From: Beta vulgaris subsp. vulgaris
Taxonomy: Eukaryota; Streptophyta; Magnoliopsida; Caryophyllales; Amaranthaceae
DNA length: 64,000 nucleotides
Direction: 5' to 3'
Assembly (NCBI RefSeq): GCF_026745355.1
Contig: NC_079205.1
Location: 48,164,527 to 48,228,526 of the forward strand
Made by a program: the position numbers and the translations under genes. Below the pieces are notes generated by a model that ran no database searches, had not been told where the DNA came from, and saw only the letters and a list, made by a program, of their open reading frames with translations. Positions 10,692 through 21,498 of this stretch are shown one piece after another (within the stretch, counting starts at the first letter, position 1; the number at the start of each line of letters is the position of its first letter).

Positions 10692-11934
10692 TTAAGTTCT
10701 CATCCCAATCCCGGGCCTCTTCACTGTGCTCCCCATGGTGTAAAGTGTTCCACTTCTTGTCCCACGAGCTATGATCATTGCTCCCTTGACAATCTTCCAA
10801 GAACCACCATCAAACACAACCTTGTAACCCGATATAGCAAGTTGGGCTACAGATATCAAGCTTTTCTTCAACCTTGGGATGAACTTGACATTCTTCAACT
10901 CCAACGAGCCACCATGAGTGAGTTTCACACTCACATCACCTTTCCCCACGACTTCCACTGCCTTGCCATCCGCAAGGTAGACCTTTTCAAGTTTTCCGGA
11001 TTTGAAATTCCGAAACAACTCCCTGCATGGTGAGGAATGGTGAGAAGAACCCGAATCCAAGACCCATGATCCCGAGCAACCAACCAACTCTTTCTGATCA
11101 TCCATGCTTACCATCAAAGCATCAGAATCGTACTCCGAAATCAAGTTAGTTGATGCATCTTCTTCATCATCACTTTCTTGAACCTTCTTCTTCCCTTTCC
11201 CATTCTCTTTCCTAGGACAATCTCTCTTTAAATGTCCTTCATTACCCACCCCCAGCAAGTAACACTAGCCTGCCTTTTGACTTACTCCGGTCCCCTTTGA
11301 CTCCGATTTTCCCTGAAAGTTCCTCCCTTTTCCCCTCCCTCTACCTTCTGCACTGTATGCTCCAGATGATTCTCCACTCTCCTTCCTTCGAATGCTCTCA
11401 CTCAAAATCAGATCACGGACAACATCATAAACCAATTCTCTTTACCAGAGGAATTACTAACAGCAGTTACAACAGTTTCCCAAGCAGTAGGTAAAGAGGA
11501 CAACAAAATTAGGGCTTTCACTTCATCCTCAAAGGCAATATTAACCGAAGATAACTGACTTATTAATGAATTAAATTCATTAATATGTTCAGCAGCAGAA
11601 CTACCATTATTCATCTCTAAACCAAACAAAGGCGCATCAGATATACCTTATTCATTGCAGAGGGCTTTTCATACATATCTGACAGTGCTTTGATCAATCC
11701 AGCCATTGTTTTGATATCCTTGACATTGAACGCCACAGTCCGAGCCAATGTCAAACGCACCACCGCTAGTGCCTGTCTGTCCAGTACTTTCCATTTAGCC
11801 TCTTCCATGTCAGCAGGCTTATCAGTCAAAGGTTGATACAGATTTTTCTGATATAAGATGTCTTCTATCTGCATCTTCCAATATCCAAAATCTGTCCCAT
11901 CAAACTTCTCAATTCTAATCTTTGAATCCTCCAT
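10692..11934 (-). pseudogene. copia gag-protease remnant
   Basis: It begins at an ATG at 11934 (MEDSKIRIEKFDGTDFGYWK...), a typical copia UBN2-type gag N-terminus. Frame changes occur near 11630 and between 11408 and 11258. The zinc knuckle keeps GHLKRDCP but its first two cysteines are disrupted. The protease motif WVLDSGSSHH is intact. The frame ends at 10692 without reaching integrase. The 10074-10690 stretch downstream has no coding homology that I can see. Confidence 0.8.
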
Positions 11935-11968
11935 TGTTAATTATTCTAGATCTAGACAATAATCAAAC

Positions 11969-11984
11969 CTAGCTCTTGATACCA
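11969..11984 (-). promoter_or_regulatory. Primer-binding site, initiator tRNA-Met type
   Basis: The minus strand reads TGGTATCAAGAGC two bases after the 5' LTR end, close to the standard TGGTATCAGAGC. Confidence 0.8.
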
Positions 11985-11986
11985 CT

Positions 11987-12770
11987 TGTAAGTCCTATTG
12001 ACTATCAATCTAGAAATAATAGCTAACAATAATAGAATATCAAATAATAAAGCAGGAAAGAACACACCAGAAATTTTACGTGGAAACTCAAGAAATGGGA
12101 GAAAAACCACGAATCTGCACTAGGAATCGATGAATATTCAAGAAAGATTACAAAAAGCACTCCAAGAACTCTCTCTATTGCTTTTTCTCTCTCTAATATG
12201 TGAATAATGATGAATAATACAATTAATGACAAATTAGGGCACGTATTTATACCCCCACTTAGTAAAACGCGTTTTCGGAACAAAACCGGCCCAAAACAGA
12301 CCCCGCCCGATGCGGTCGGGCGAGACTCGCCCGATCGGGCGCTTAACGCCCGAAGAATTTTGCTCCCGGGCCCGATCGGGCAACAAACGCCCATGTCGTA
12401 ATTCGGCCTGCCGCCCGATCGGGCAAGATGGCCCGATGCCATCGGGCGAGCCAACAAAAGCTGCCAAACGCCCAGTTTCACGTTTTTGTTGCGGGCCCGA
12501 TCGGGCTCCCTCGCCCGACCCGATCGGGCGAAACGTAAAACTGCCATAACTTCTTCGTATCTTATCGGAATTGAGCATATGACCTATCGTTGGAAAGCTC
12601 TCGGAACAAGCTATCACCTCCACTTTGAATCACCTCAAAATCATTTCTAGATTGAAAGATATGTCCATTCAAAGTTAGCCTTATGCCCAATATGATGTTT
12701 TCCCTTTACGCAACCTCATCTCCACACCCATATACCTCCATGAGCTTCATATCATGCCATATACCCAACA
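11987..12770 (-). repeat. 5' LTR of the young copia element
   Basis: Same termini as the left copy. It has one extra palindrome-bearing 41-bp segment around 12352-12392. The last 60 bp of the window (63941-64000) match the first 60 bp of this LTR with a few substitutions. Confidence 0.92.
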
Positions 12771-13345
12771 CGAAGGGTGTATAACTCGTCGATATGTTTA
12801 TGTTATGACAGACGTGAAAAAGAAACGAGTAAATAATGCAAAACACAGAAAATCAAACAGCAGATTTACGTGGTTCACCAATTTGGCTACGTCCACGACA
12901 GAGAGAGAATGTTTTATTATGTGAGGAAAACCAGATTACAGAGAGAATTAGACTAAATTCGTAATCAAACAATTAGGTAAAATAACCTATTTATACCGCG
13001 TGTCAGAAAAACGCGTCTACCGCAAAAACCGGGCACCCTCCCAATTAGGTCGGGCTACATCCACTCGATCGGGAGGTAATTACGAATTCCATAATCAATT
13101 GCGAGCCCGATCGGGCAACCTCGCCCGGTCGTAGTTCGCTAGGTGCGCCCGAGTATGCCCGATGCCATTGGGCGGCTTCCCAAAAACTGCATTCCCAAAC
13201 TTCATGATGGGCCCGATCGGACGGTATTCCAGAACATCCATTTGACACATTTTGACGAATACATTCAAGACATTAATTTTACCGTTTACTACTGTAATAC
13301 TGTGGCCAGGCAGCCAGCCCAAGGAATAGAACTTTCTTATTTATT
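12771..13345 (-). repeat. Older LTR fragment related in layout to the young copia LTR
   Basis: It contains GATTTACGTGGTTCACCAA near its U5 end, a TATA box (TATAAATA on the minus strand, 12995-12988), AAAACGCGT just upstream, and further upstream several CCCGATCGGG-type palindromes (near 13062, 13105, 13160 and 13210). The primary sequence is otherwise quite different from 9320-10062. Its outer boundaries are unclear. Confidence 0.55.
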
Positions 13346-13405
13346 AGGCTACTCAAAATAAACAAAAGAATGAGAAAGTGTTGTTATCTATCTGTCTGAG
13401 TCTAA

Positions 13406-13831
13406 GGCTATGTTTAGTTCACCTAAAATTTTCTGATCTGAACTTATCTGATTTTATCTGAACTTTTTTTTTTTTATCTGATCTGATCTGAACTGATCTG
13501 ATCTGAACTGATCTGATCTGATCTGATCTGATCTGATCTGATATGATCTGATTTACAAGATCTTATCTTTTAGATTTTTCTCAATATATAAGAAAAAATA
13601 TAGTCATATAGGGTCTTGTTTGATTCGTCTCAATGAGTCCTTTATTAATATTCAATTATTATAATTTTTACTAATATGTAATTAAAGATATTTAATACTA
13701 ATAATGATTTTTAAATATATAAGCATGATCTGATCTGAACTGATCTGATATGATCTGAACTTATTTTTTCAGATCTGATTTGATCTGATTAGATCTGAAA
13801 TAAGCAAAAATAAAGTAAACTGAACACAGCC
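13406..13831. mobile_element. PIF/Harbinger-like MITE with ATCTG repeats
   Basis: The ends are inverted (GGCTATGTTTAGTTCAC and, reverse complement, GGCTGTGTTCAGTTTAC) and flanked by TAA on both sides (13403-13405 and 13832-13834). Both subterminal parts are packed with GATCTGATCTGAACTG-type pentamers. The middle contains a TTTGATTCGTCTCAATGAG block also seen near 18.9 and 19.4 kb. Confidence 0.75.
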
Positions 13832-13834
13832 TAA

Positions 13835-14299
13835 CTTGGTATTCAACACGACCCTAGTAGTCCCAAAACACTTCCAATTAGTTTCCAGAACTCGTCCAAT
13901 TGGTACTCGTGTCGTACCATTTTGCAGTTTTCATGGTCCTAAACAAAAGAGATATGGCTACTCATGTATGTGATAGATACTTAATATAGTCACCAAACAA
14001 ATAGTCAAATAGACGTTTATAACATCTCCAGAAAAATCCCCTCTTGTCCTTATAATAAATTATGTTCGCCTATCTTGCCCAATGTATGATATTATAAATC
14101 CTTGGACAGTATACACCCAGGTGCACCTGGACCAAAACGAAAGCATGCAAGTAGCAAAGCGCGCAGAAAGATCAGAAATCACACTAGAAAAGAACATGGA
14201 TAGATACCCAGCTAGAAACTAGATGTTCATCTTTTGTCGAGTCCAGATTCTCTAGAATTTTAGTGGAACTCTACAAGGTAAAGTTGCATTTGAACCATA
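13835..14299. other. Intergenic stretch, nothing recognised
   Basis: Mixed AT-rich sequence without an open frame of interest, inverted ends or homology to other parts of the window. Confidence 0.5.
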
Positions 14300-14307
14300 C
14301 ATTTTAA

Positions 14308-14725
14308 CAGGGTCGTCTTGGATATTTGTAAGGCCCTGTTCTATAATGAAAATTAGGCCCTTTCTAGGTTTTCTTTCCCGTTAATGAGAGAAAAGGACCA
14401 CAATTTTTCATAAAGAGTAGAGATAATCAATACTAATTGATAGATTGATTTTATTATTGATAATTATGAAAAAAGTATTCATGAGAATACTTAAGTTAAA
14501 GATATGGAAATTTGAATTTTTGGTGAAAGACATTGATGAAGATGATAGGTAATAACATGCATTATGGAGTCCGAAGATACGATGTGGAGCGTTTGCCATT
14601 TATACAAAACATGATATTTTTCAAATTGGGCTTTTTCAAATTGGGGCCTTTCAAACAAAACCAAAAACTTTTGGACTGGGACCCTGTGTAGAGGGGCTCT
14701 TTGCACATCTGCAACTACGGCCATG
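14308..14725. mobile_element. hAT-type non-autonomous element with perfect 8-bp target duplication
   Basis: It starts CAGGGTCGTCTTGG and its reverse complement starts CATGGCCGTAGTTG, with GGCCC-rich subterminal sequence. CATTTTAA occurs immediately on both sides (14300-14307 and 14726-14733), the length expected for hAT transposition. Length 418 bp; no coding capacity. Confidence 0.8.
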
Positions 14726-14733
14726 CATTTTAA

Positions 14734-15219
14734 AATCAAGAGTTCATATTGATGGGAGGGGAAAATTATTAGGGGGTTGGATTTTGATGAGAAAAAATGG
14801 AGGGAATTTTAGAAAGAGAATATTTGAATCATTAATTTTTTATTCAATGGTTGATATTGCTCGAACTCTAGCTTGTAAAGTTATTTTACAACTATAGAGG
14901 ATCCAAACACTCTTTTGCCCACCAAATCAAGAGATAAATCTCCTTTACCAGTTAAGTTGCCAGTTTCTATCCAATTGTTATCTTTGGTAAATTTTATCTC
15001 CTTTAGGGCAGCCCTACCCCAGGGAGTACCACATAGCTAGGAGGAGAGACTGCCCTTGACCCAACTTAAGGGGGTCAAGGGTAAGTGATTTAGTAGTTGT
15101 TTGGTATACTTTAGTAGATCCAATACAGCGCCATCACAACCAAGCAACATACAAACTTCCACACACACAACCAAGACAAACTACCAAGACAGATAGCAGC
15201 CTACAGAAGAAGCCACTAA
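14734..15219. other. Unassigned stretch leading into a LINE 3' end
   Basis: AT-rich sequence to about 15000, then about 200 bp that on the minus strand continues the LINE fragment as its probable 3' untranslated region. No poly(A)/poly(T) boundary is clear. Confidence 0.4.
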
Positions 15220-15680
15220 CTAATTACAGACTAATAATAATTGATCTAGCCACATTCTATCAGCATTAGACCATTTCTCATTTACACAATACTTCAATTT
15301 ATTACAAATAGATTTCTTAATATCCTTGATGACTTTCTCAGGTCTTTTCACAGCCTCATACCATAGAGCATGATTCCTGCATTCCCAGATGTAGTACACC
15401 AGTGCAGCTAACACAGCATAGCTGACTTTTTGTTTGTTTTTGGTTCTGAATTTCCTGCCCCGCTTCTTCCATGAAGTATAAATGATTTCCTGCTGGCTCA
15501 TATTCATCCCCATCCATTGCAGTATACCTTGGCAAATAGACCTACTGCATGGGCATCTAAAGAAGAGATGCTGACATGTCTCCTCCTCATTGAAGCACAT
15601 AGGACACCAACCCTCTTGTGTAACACCTGCTCTTTTAAGCCTTTCTCTAGTCTTCAATTTGCCTAACATAACAACCGAAG
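15220..15680 (-). pseudogene. LINE ORF2 C-terminal fragment (zf-RVT domain)
   Basis: The minus-strand frame has the zinc-binding module of plant L1-type LINEs: GWCPMCFNEEETCQHLFFRC (Cys-x2-Cys ... His-x4-Cys), then the LAALVYYIWECRNHALW segment typical of the ORF2 C-terminus, ending at a stop at 15220. The RT and endonuclease are missing, so this is a heavily 5'-truncated copy. Upstream it runs into a 60-bp repeat not native to the LINE. Confidence 0.8.
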
Positions 15681-15900
15681 ATTTTTCAACCCGCAGACTA
15701 GCCTGCACAACCCATGAATTTCACGGTCCGGTACTGGACCAGCCAGCCAGCCCGCTCCAGTGCACTAGACCCACGGACCGTCAAAACCGCTTCCCGAACC
15801 ATGAGAATTGATAACAGACTGGTGTGGACCAATATTTTTCAACCCGCAGACTAGCCTGCACAACCCATGAATTTCACGGTCCGGTATTGGACCGTGAAAT
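15681..15900. repeat. 60-bp direct repeat (153-bp period) ending in a perfect hairpin
   Basis: A 60-bp segment at 15681-15740 recurs at 15834-15893 with one visible difference. The second copy continues into a perfect inverted repeat at 15871-15900: ATTTCACGGTCC, a 6-base loop, GGACCGTGAAAT. The surroundings are rich in CCGGCCCG-type words. Confidence 0.85.
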
Positions 15901-16149
15901 CTCAACCGAGCCGGCTACGGCCCACGATCCGGCCCGTCCAGCCCGCACTAGTGGCCATCACTGCCAAAGCCTATCAATATTTGAAACAAAAATCCTAATT
16001 TTTTTTATCTTTCATCAATAGATTCTACTTGTCTCATATCAACTTATGAATAAGATAGGTAGCAATACTAAAAATGTACATACTTAATTAATTAGTGTGT
16101 CTTTATCTTTCAAGATCAATAACCAAGTGTTTTATCATGTAGTTTCGAG

Positions 16150-18410
16150 ACGAGGGCTTTGGCAAGAAGACCCTTATCACCCTACTTATTTTCACTCTGT
16201 GCTGATGCTTTTTCTATGTTACTCTCTAAAGCAGTAAGGGAGCCGACTATTCATGGAGAAAAGATTTGTAATGGTGCACCGCGAATATCTCACCTCTTTT
16301 TTGCAAATGATAGTATATTATTTGCTAGAGCCAACTTGCAAGAATGTCCTAAGATTGCTAATATAATCAGCTTATATGAGAGAGCTTCCCGTTAGAAAGT
16401 CAATTTAAGCAAGAAGGATAAGGCTTTTAGTAAAAAAGTGTTTGTTTCTAAGCGAAAGGAGATTGTTGATACTCTGGGAGTTAGAGAAGTGCACAGACAT
16501 GAGAAATATTTGGGCTTGCCGACAATTATAGGATGGTCAAAAAAGGCGGTTTTTGCATGCCTAAAAGAGAGAATCTGGAAGAAGTTGAATGGATGAAAGG
16601 AAAAGCTGTTGTCTAGACCCGAAATGAAGTGTTGATAAAAGTTATTGCCCAAGCAATTCCGACTTATATGATGAGTATTTTCCGTATTCCTGATGGTTTG
16701 ATTGATGAAATCCAGGCATTGATAGCAAAATTTTGGTGGGGGCTTGAATGGATTAGAAAAGAAGCTACATTGGCATAAGTTGGAATCTATGTGTCTGCCA
16801 AAGTCTATGGGAGGAATTGGCTTTCGAGACCTCAAATATTTTAACCAAGATATGCTTGCAAAATAATGTTGGAGATGTATGAGGACCCGAATTCCTTACT
16901 CTATTAAGTGCTTAAAGCTCGTTACTTTATAAATGATGAGTTTTTAAATTCTTATAGGGGTTTCGATCCTAGTTATTCATGGAGAAAAATTTGGGCCGCA
17001 AAGTCACTGTTATTAGAGGGCCTAAGATGGCGCGTTGGCAATGGCATGCGCATTAAGGGATGGGGGGACGCATGGTGGCGGGGGGAGGGCGTGAACCTCA
17101 GGCCTACTTCTATTGCTACTGCTGATCCGGAGTTAGTTGTGGCGGACTTGATTGACCATGAGCTAGGATGGTGGAATGCGAGCAGCAGATCAATGCACTA
17201 GTAGATGAGGGCGACGCTGCAAGAATCATGAACATACCTCTCTCAAAATTCTGGCCAGATGACGGTAAGTATTGGTGGCCAATTAGGGATGGGGGTATGC
17301 AGTGAAGTCGGGGTACTGGTTGGGTATGCTGGGTAAAACAAGGGTGTGGCAATTGGGTGCGGGGCCGCGAGAGACGGAGCTATGGAAGTGTGTATGGGCG
17401 ATTGATGGTCCAAGTAAAATGACACATTTTGTGTGGATGGTGTGTAGGTAATGTAGCAGTGAAGGAAATACTCTATTATAGATATATCACCCCTCATAAT
17501 GTGTGTCAGATTTGTGGGGAGACGGAAACTATTATTCACTCTCTATTTTACTATAAGCATGCTATAGAAGTGTGGGAGTATAATGAGTATGTTGATGATA
17601 TACCAGATGCTCCAAATGATTCTTTTCTTGAGTTGGTTCTATGGATGGCAAATAAAAGATTAGTATAGAAGACTTGAAAATGTTTGTTACCCTTTCTTGG
17701 GCAAATGTTTGTCGAAAGAAGGAGATTTTTGATACCTCCCCTCCCTCTCTCGTACACATTGCAGCGGGATTTCGTAAGATCCCTCCTTCTCTCTCGTACA
17801 CATTGCAGCGGGTTTTCGTAAGATGGTGAAGGATTGGTGCGTGTATGCTGTGAACACACGTATTCAGGGCAGTTTGAACTACACAACTTACTCGTGTGCT
17901 GGATGGAATAAGCCAAATTCGGGTTGAGTCAAGGTACATATTGATGCGTATGTTGGAGTTAATCGGGTAGTGGGCTTGGGGGCTGTAATTCGAGATTGTT
18001 AGGGGAGCTTGTTAGTTGCTGCTGCAATAAGGATGAACATGGAGTGGGAGGCAACTATTGCCGAGGTTGCTGCAGCTCGGTTTGGAGTAATGATGGCTCG
18101 AAGGTTGGGGTTCCAAAAAGTGTGGTTGGAAGGTGATGCTCTGGGCATTGTCTCGGCTGTGCATCTTAAGGAGTTGAACTACGGTACGCATTTTTCTTTG
18201 ATTTCTGATGTTATCACTCTTAGTGAAGGTTTTGAAGATTTTCGGTGTAGCCATCTTAGGAGAGCGGGGAACATCGTTGTTCATTTAGTTGCAAGATGGG
18301 ATGTTAATTTTAATGATGAGTTTACATGTATGGATTCCTTTCCCCAAAGTGTCAATCTTTGGTGGAACTTAATTTAGTTTAATAAAACGATTTCTCGCGT
18401 TTTCTCTAAA
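16150..18410 (+). pseudogene. L1-type LINE remnant (RT, zf-RVT, RNase H)
   Basis: Segments in order: end of the RT palm (PLSPYLFSLCADAFSMLL...; then FFANDSILF where the family has FADD), the thumb/linker with KYLGLPTIIGWSKK, RYFINDEFLNS and RVGNGMRIKGWGDAWW, a badly broken zf-RVT region near 17.4-17.6 kb, and an RNase H-like domain at 17930-18378 (VWLEGDALGIVSAV, HLRRAGNIVVHLVA). Stops and frameshifts throughout. Position 17746-17823 contains a tandem duplication of about 40 bp (CGTACACATTGCAGCGGG twice). A short A-rich tail is near 18408. Confidence 0.8.
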
Positions 18411-18529
18411 AAAAATATTAAATCAAAAGGACATATCTTCAAGGTAAAAATACCACAAAGTTCAAAACCATCACATTTAATAAAGGGAGCATTAGTCAAA
18501 ATAAAAAGAGCATATAATAAAAATAAATA

Positions 18530-19048
18530 CTCCCTCTATATATTTTTAGTTTGCCAGTTTTACTATGTGTATTTGTCAATGCACTTTTTTGCTATAAATT
18601 AGTTTTTAGGCTCGCATTATGTCCCGGGTAAGGAAAATTATCATTTATCAATATTGTACTTTGAAATGATAACACTAAATACAACTTGGTCTATTTGTTA
18701 AAGCTTTAGTATATGAATTTGAGATCACGGGATCGAAACCTATATTATGCATTTCTATTTTTTTTTTATTGTACACGGATTACATGAACTAAAACTCCCT
18801 TAAAGAGAGCGTCACGTGGCACCGTTCGTTGTTTAGGAACGCCTTTTAATATATTTATATAGACATCTCTTATTAAACATTAGTAAAAGTTATAATAATT
18901 GAATATTAATAAAGTATTCATTGAACCGAATCCAACAAGATCCTACTGGAATATAATTTTTCTTATATATTAAGAAATTTATAAAATTCTCTCTGATTGT
19001 GAATAGTGTCAAGATTTCAAGTAAATAACTAAAAAAATACCAAGGGAG
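18530..19048. mobile_element. TA-flanked MITE, with possible inner insertions
   Basis: The left end CTCCCTCTATATATTTTTAG and right end (reverse complement CTCCCTTGGTATTTTTTTAG) are inverted and flanked by TA (18528-18529, 19049-19050). At 519 bp it is long for a MITE; an insertion in the 18610-18840 part is likely. Confidence 0.6.
18680..18775 (+). other. Possible SINE-like segment with a pol III B-box
   Basis: GATCGAAACC near 18730 fits the tRNA-type B-box consensus. A loose A-box-like stretch (TTGGTCTATTTGTTAAAGC) lies about 45 bp upstream, and a T-rich end follows. No target duplication was found, so this is only a suggestion. Confidence 0.25.
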
Positions 19049-19474
19049 TACCTTCACATATTAAAAAGAACATATATTTTCTAGATAAAAGTAACACGTA
19101 ATTGAAAATTATATCATAATTGAAAATTATATCATTCCATAAAGTAAACAATTAAATGTATTTAACTTAAAGAACAAATTTTCTAGGCAGAAACAACATA
19201 TATATTCTCTTATTGTATGAAAATTACAACAAAAAAATTCAAGATCGAACGGAGAAAATTCTGATTTTTTGTCCATCAATGTTATTCTCCATAATAACTA
19301 GTACATACAATTCTTATTGATGTTTATACTTGAAATATTAACACTATTTAGAATTACATAAAATATTCTAAATAATTCGAATATGTAAGAAAAAAATATA
19401 GTCGTGCAATCTTATTTAATTCATCTTAATGGACTTTAATAATATCAAATTTTTATGATTTTTTTACTAATATA

Positions 19475-19796
19475 CTCCCTCCGTTTCCTAAAAATCTTCC
19501 CACTTAATTACTGTTCCTACAGATACCAAGGAAAATCAAGTTGTGTGGGGCATGGTGTGAGTAAAGTAGGAGAGAGAAATGGGTTAAGATAAATAAATAA
19601 ATAAAAAGGGGTTAAAGTAGGAGAGAGAAATGGAGTAAAATTGAATTAATAATGTAATAGTGGACCATATGATAGTGACATGAGAGGATAAATAGGGAAA
19701 TTTATTTTGCCAAATAAGGAATAAAGCAAAAGATGGAAGATCTTTTGGAAACACCCTTAAACGGAAAGAGGGAAGATCTTTAGGAAACGGAGGGAG
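19475..19796. mobile_element. Stowaway-like MITE, family A copy 1
   Basis: The inverted ends CTCCCTCCGTTTCCTAAAAA and CTCCCTCCGTTTCCTAAAGA (reverse complement) are flanked by TA. A second copy of the same family sits at 37586-37878. It contains the repeated word AAAGTAGGAGAGAGAAATGG. Confidence 0.9.
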
Positions 19797-20673
19797 TACG
19801 TAATTACGTTTACATATATTAGCCTTCTATGCACGCAATGTGTGTGAATTGTTTTGCGATTATTCTTAAATTTCATGGAGTGATATAATTTACAATCATC
19901 ATTAGTACTCATAGCTAATTCATTTTCGTGTTGTATAAATATAAAATATAAAAATTAATTGATAAAGAGGTTGTTTTAATAGGACATAAAACTCATAAAG
20001 TAAAGAAATATTGCATTTAATTTTGAACAGAGAAAGTAATATGTAGTGTGGCTATTGTGCATGGAGCACACCCAAGTTCTTTTTACTCATCTTGAGTTGT
20101 TTTGATCTGACCTGAAATTTTGTTTTCTTAACTGATTTGATTATTCCTTTTCTCGTTTGATTTGAATTTATTTTGATCTAATGTGAACTTATCGTTTTTA
20201 GGGTGCATTTTCATTCACCTAAATTCTAATCTGAACAAACTTAAACTAAACTAAATCTACCAGACTACCAATAAGGCACCTACAAAACAGTTTTTGATTT
20301 TTATGGCTTTTTTACTATGAATAATCCAACCAAAGTCATTTATCAAATACCCAATATCATATACTAAGAAGGAAAGAAAAGAATGAAGGGAGAAGGAAAA
20401 GAAAAAAAAAAGTTACCAGCCATCTGAGAAGAAACTCCAGAAGTCAGAACAGAAAAAGTTGATGAAACTAGTTGAGTTGCAAATGGAGATGAAAATAGCT
20501 ACTGTCGTCAACTGAGAAGAACACGGTCGCCGAGTAGTTGGCTTTGATTGGTGGAACTTTAGATGAGACAGGAGACCAAATAGATGAGATGGTTTAACTT
20601 TCTTTCAGAAAACACAAAAGCTAAAAAAACAATATTGAATGACTGAGAGTGAGTTGGATGAATTCGAAAACCA
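19797..20673. other. AT-rich stretch with decayed repeat fragments
   Basis: No gene. Around 20100-20270 there are GATCTGA and CACCTAAATTCTAATCTGAAC words like those in the 13406 MITE, suggesting a decayed relative. The rest is unassigned. Confidence 0.4.
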
Positions 20674-20846
20674 ATGCTTACTCCATAGTCCTTTAAAAAA
20701 GATTGACAATGTTTTATGCAACTATGCATTATATAAAAGCTTAATTAAGAACATTAAACAATAATGACCGAGAGTTGGTGGATTTCAGAATATACTATGC
20801 TTACTCCAACCTATAATGTTGTTGTTTTACAAAAGGTGTCGGATTG
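20674..20846 (+). repeat. 173-bp direct repeat, copy 1
   Basis: Identical, as read by eye, to 21154-21326. It starts ATGCTTACTCCATAGTCC and ends AAAGGTGTCGGATTG. The two copies bracket a solo LTR. Confidence 0.9.
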
Positions 20847-20855
20847 TATTGTAAA

Positions 20856-21147
20856 TGTTGGAGTTTACTTACTGTGAGAAATTTGATGATGTGGTAAAAG
20901 GCTTTGGATGTGAGGAAATTATTTCATTCATTCCAGCTTCTTGTAAACTTCACATCCTACATATTTATACATGCTCAAAGTTGGTGTTGTCTTCCACCGA
21001 CATGAGATGATAATTTCTTGGATATTTCTAGATATTCCTAAGCTTTTCTACCTAGTTCCATTCTCTCTTTCTTTTTCCTTCTAGAATCATTTCTTCTACA
21101 TCATTCTATACATCTCAAGATTTTTCTAGATTATTTTTATTTTAACA
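20856..21147 (-). repeat. Probable copia solo LTR
   Basis: On the minus strand it begins TGTTAAAATAAAAATAATC and ends AAACTCCAACA, with a TATA box (GTATAAATATG) about two thirds along and several TCTAGA words, as in many plant copia LTRs. No 5-bp duplication directly abuts it; instead it lies between two identical 173-bp repeats. Confidence 0.65.
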
Positions 21148-21153
21148 AAAACC

Positions 21154-21326
21154 ATGCTTACTCCATAGTCCTTTAAAAAAGATTGACAATGTTTTATGCA
21201 ACTATGCATTATATAAAAGCTTAATTAAGAACATTAAACAATAATGACCGAGAGTTGGTGGATTTCAGAATATACTATGCTTACTCCAACCTATAATGTT
21301 GTTGTTTTACAAAAGGTGTCGGATTG
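21154..21326 (+). repeat. 173-bp direct repeat, copy 2
   Basis: Exact second copy of 20674-20846. The junction with the LTR carries a short AAAACC match to the left flank of copy 1. Confidence 0.9.
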
Positions 21327-21498
21327 AGTCAAATTGTCAAACTTCTAACGTTCGACTTTGGCATTTTTCTCTCTTTTGAAACATGATGTGCACGCTCCTT
21401 TTTTCACCTCCTCTCTAGTCTTCGTTTTTCTTCTTCTCTTTTCGTCACCCTAGAACAAAACTATTACCATGTATAATTCCAAACACCATAAACCATTA

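Larger units (their letters stand above)
9320..12770 (-). mobile_element. Young non-autonomous copia retrotransposon (gag and protease only)
   Basis: Two long LTRs (743 and 784 bp) flank only 1.9 kb of internal sequence. A tRNA-Met-type primer-binding site abuts the right LTR and a purine-rich tract abuts the left one, so transcription runs right to left. The internal part holds a gag start, a damaged zinc knuckle and a protease motif, then non-coding sequence; integrase, RT and RNase H are absent. The LTRs differ by about five substitutions plus one 41-bp indel, so the insertion is recent and was presumably mobilised in trans. No convincing target duplication is visible (TCAAG on the left, CGAAG on the right). 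Confidence 0.88.

Noticed and set aside
18009..18377. Stand-alone RNase H gene
   Set aside because: It continues the degenerate LINE at 16.1-18.4 kb, with stops just upstream.
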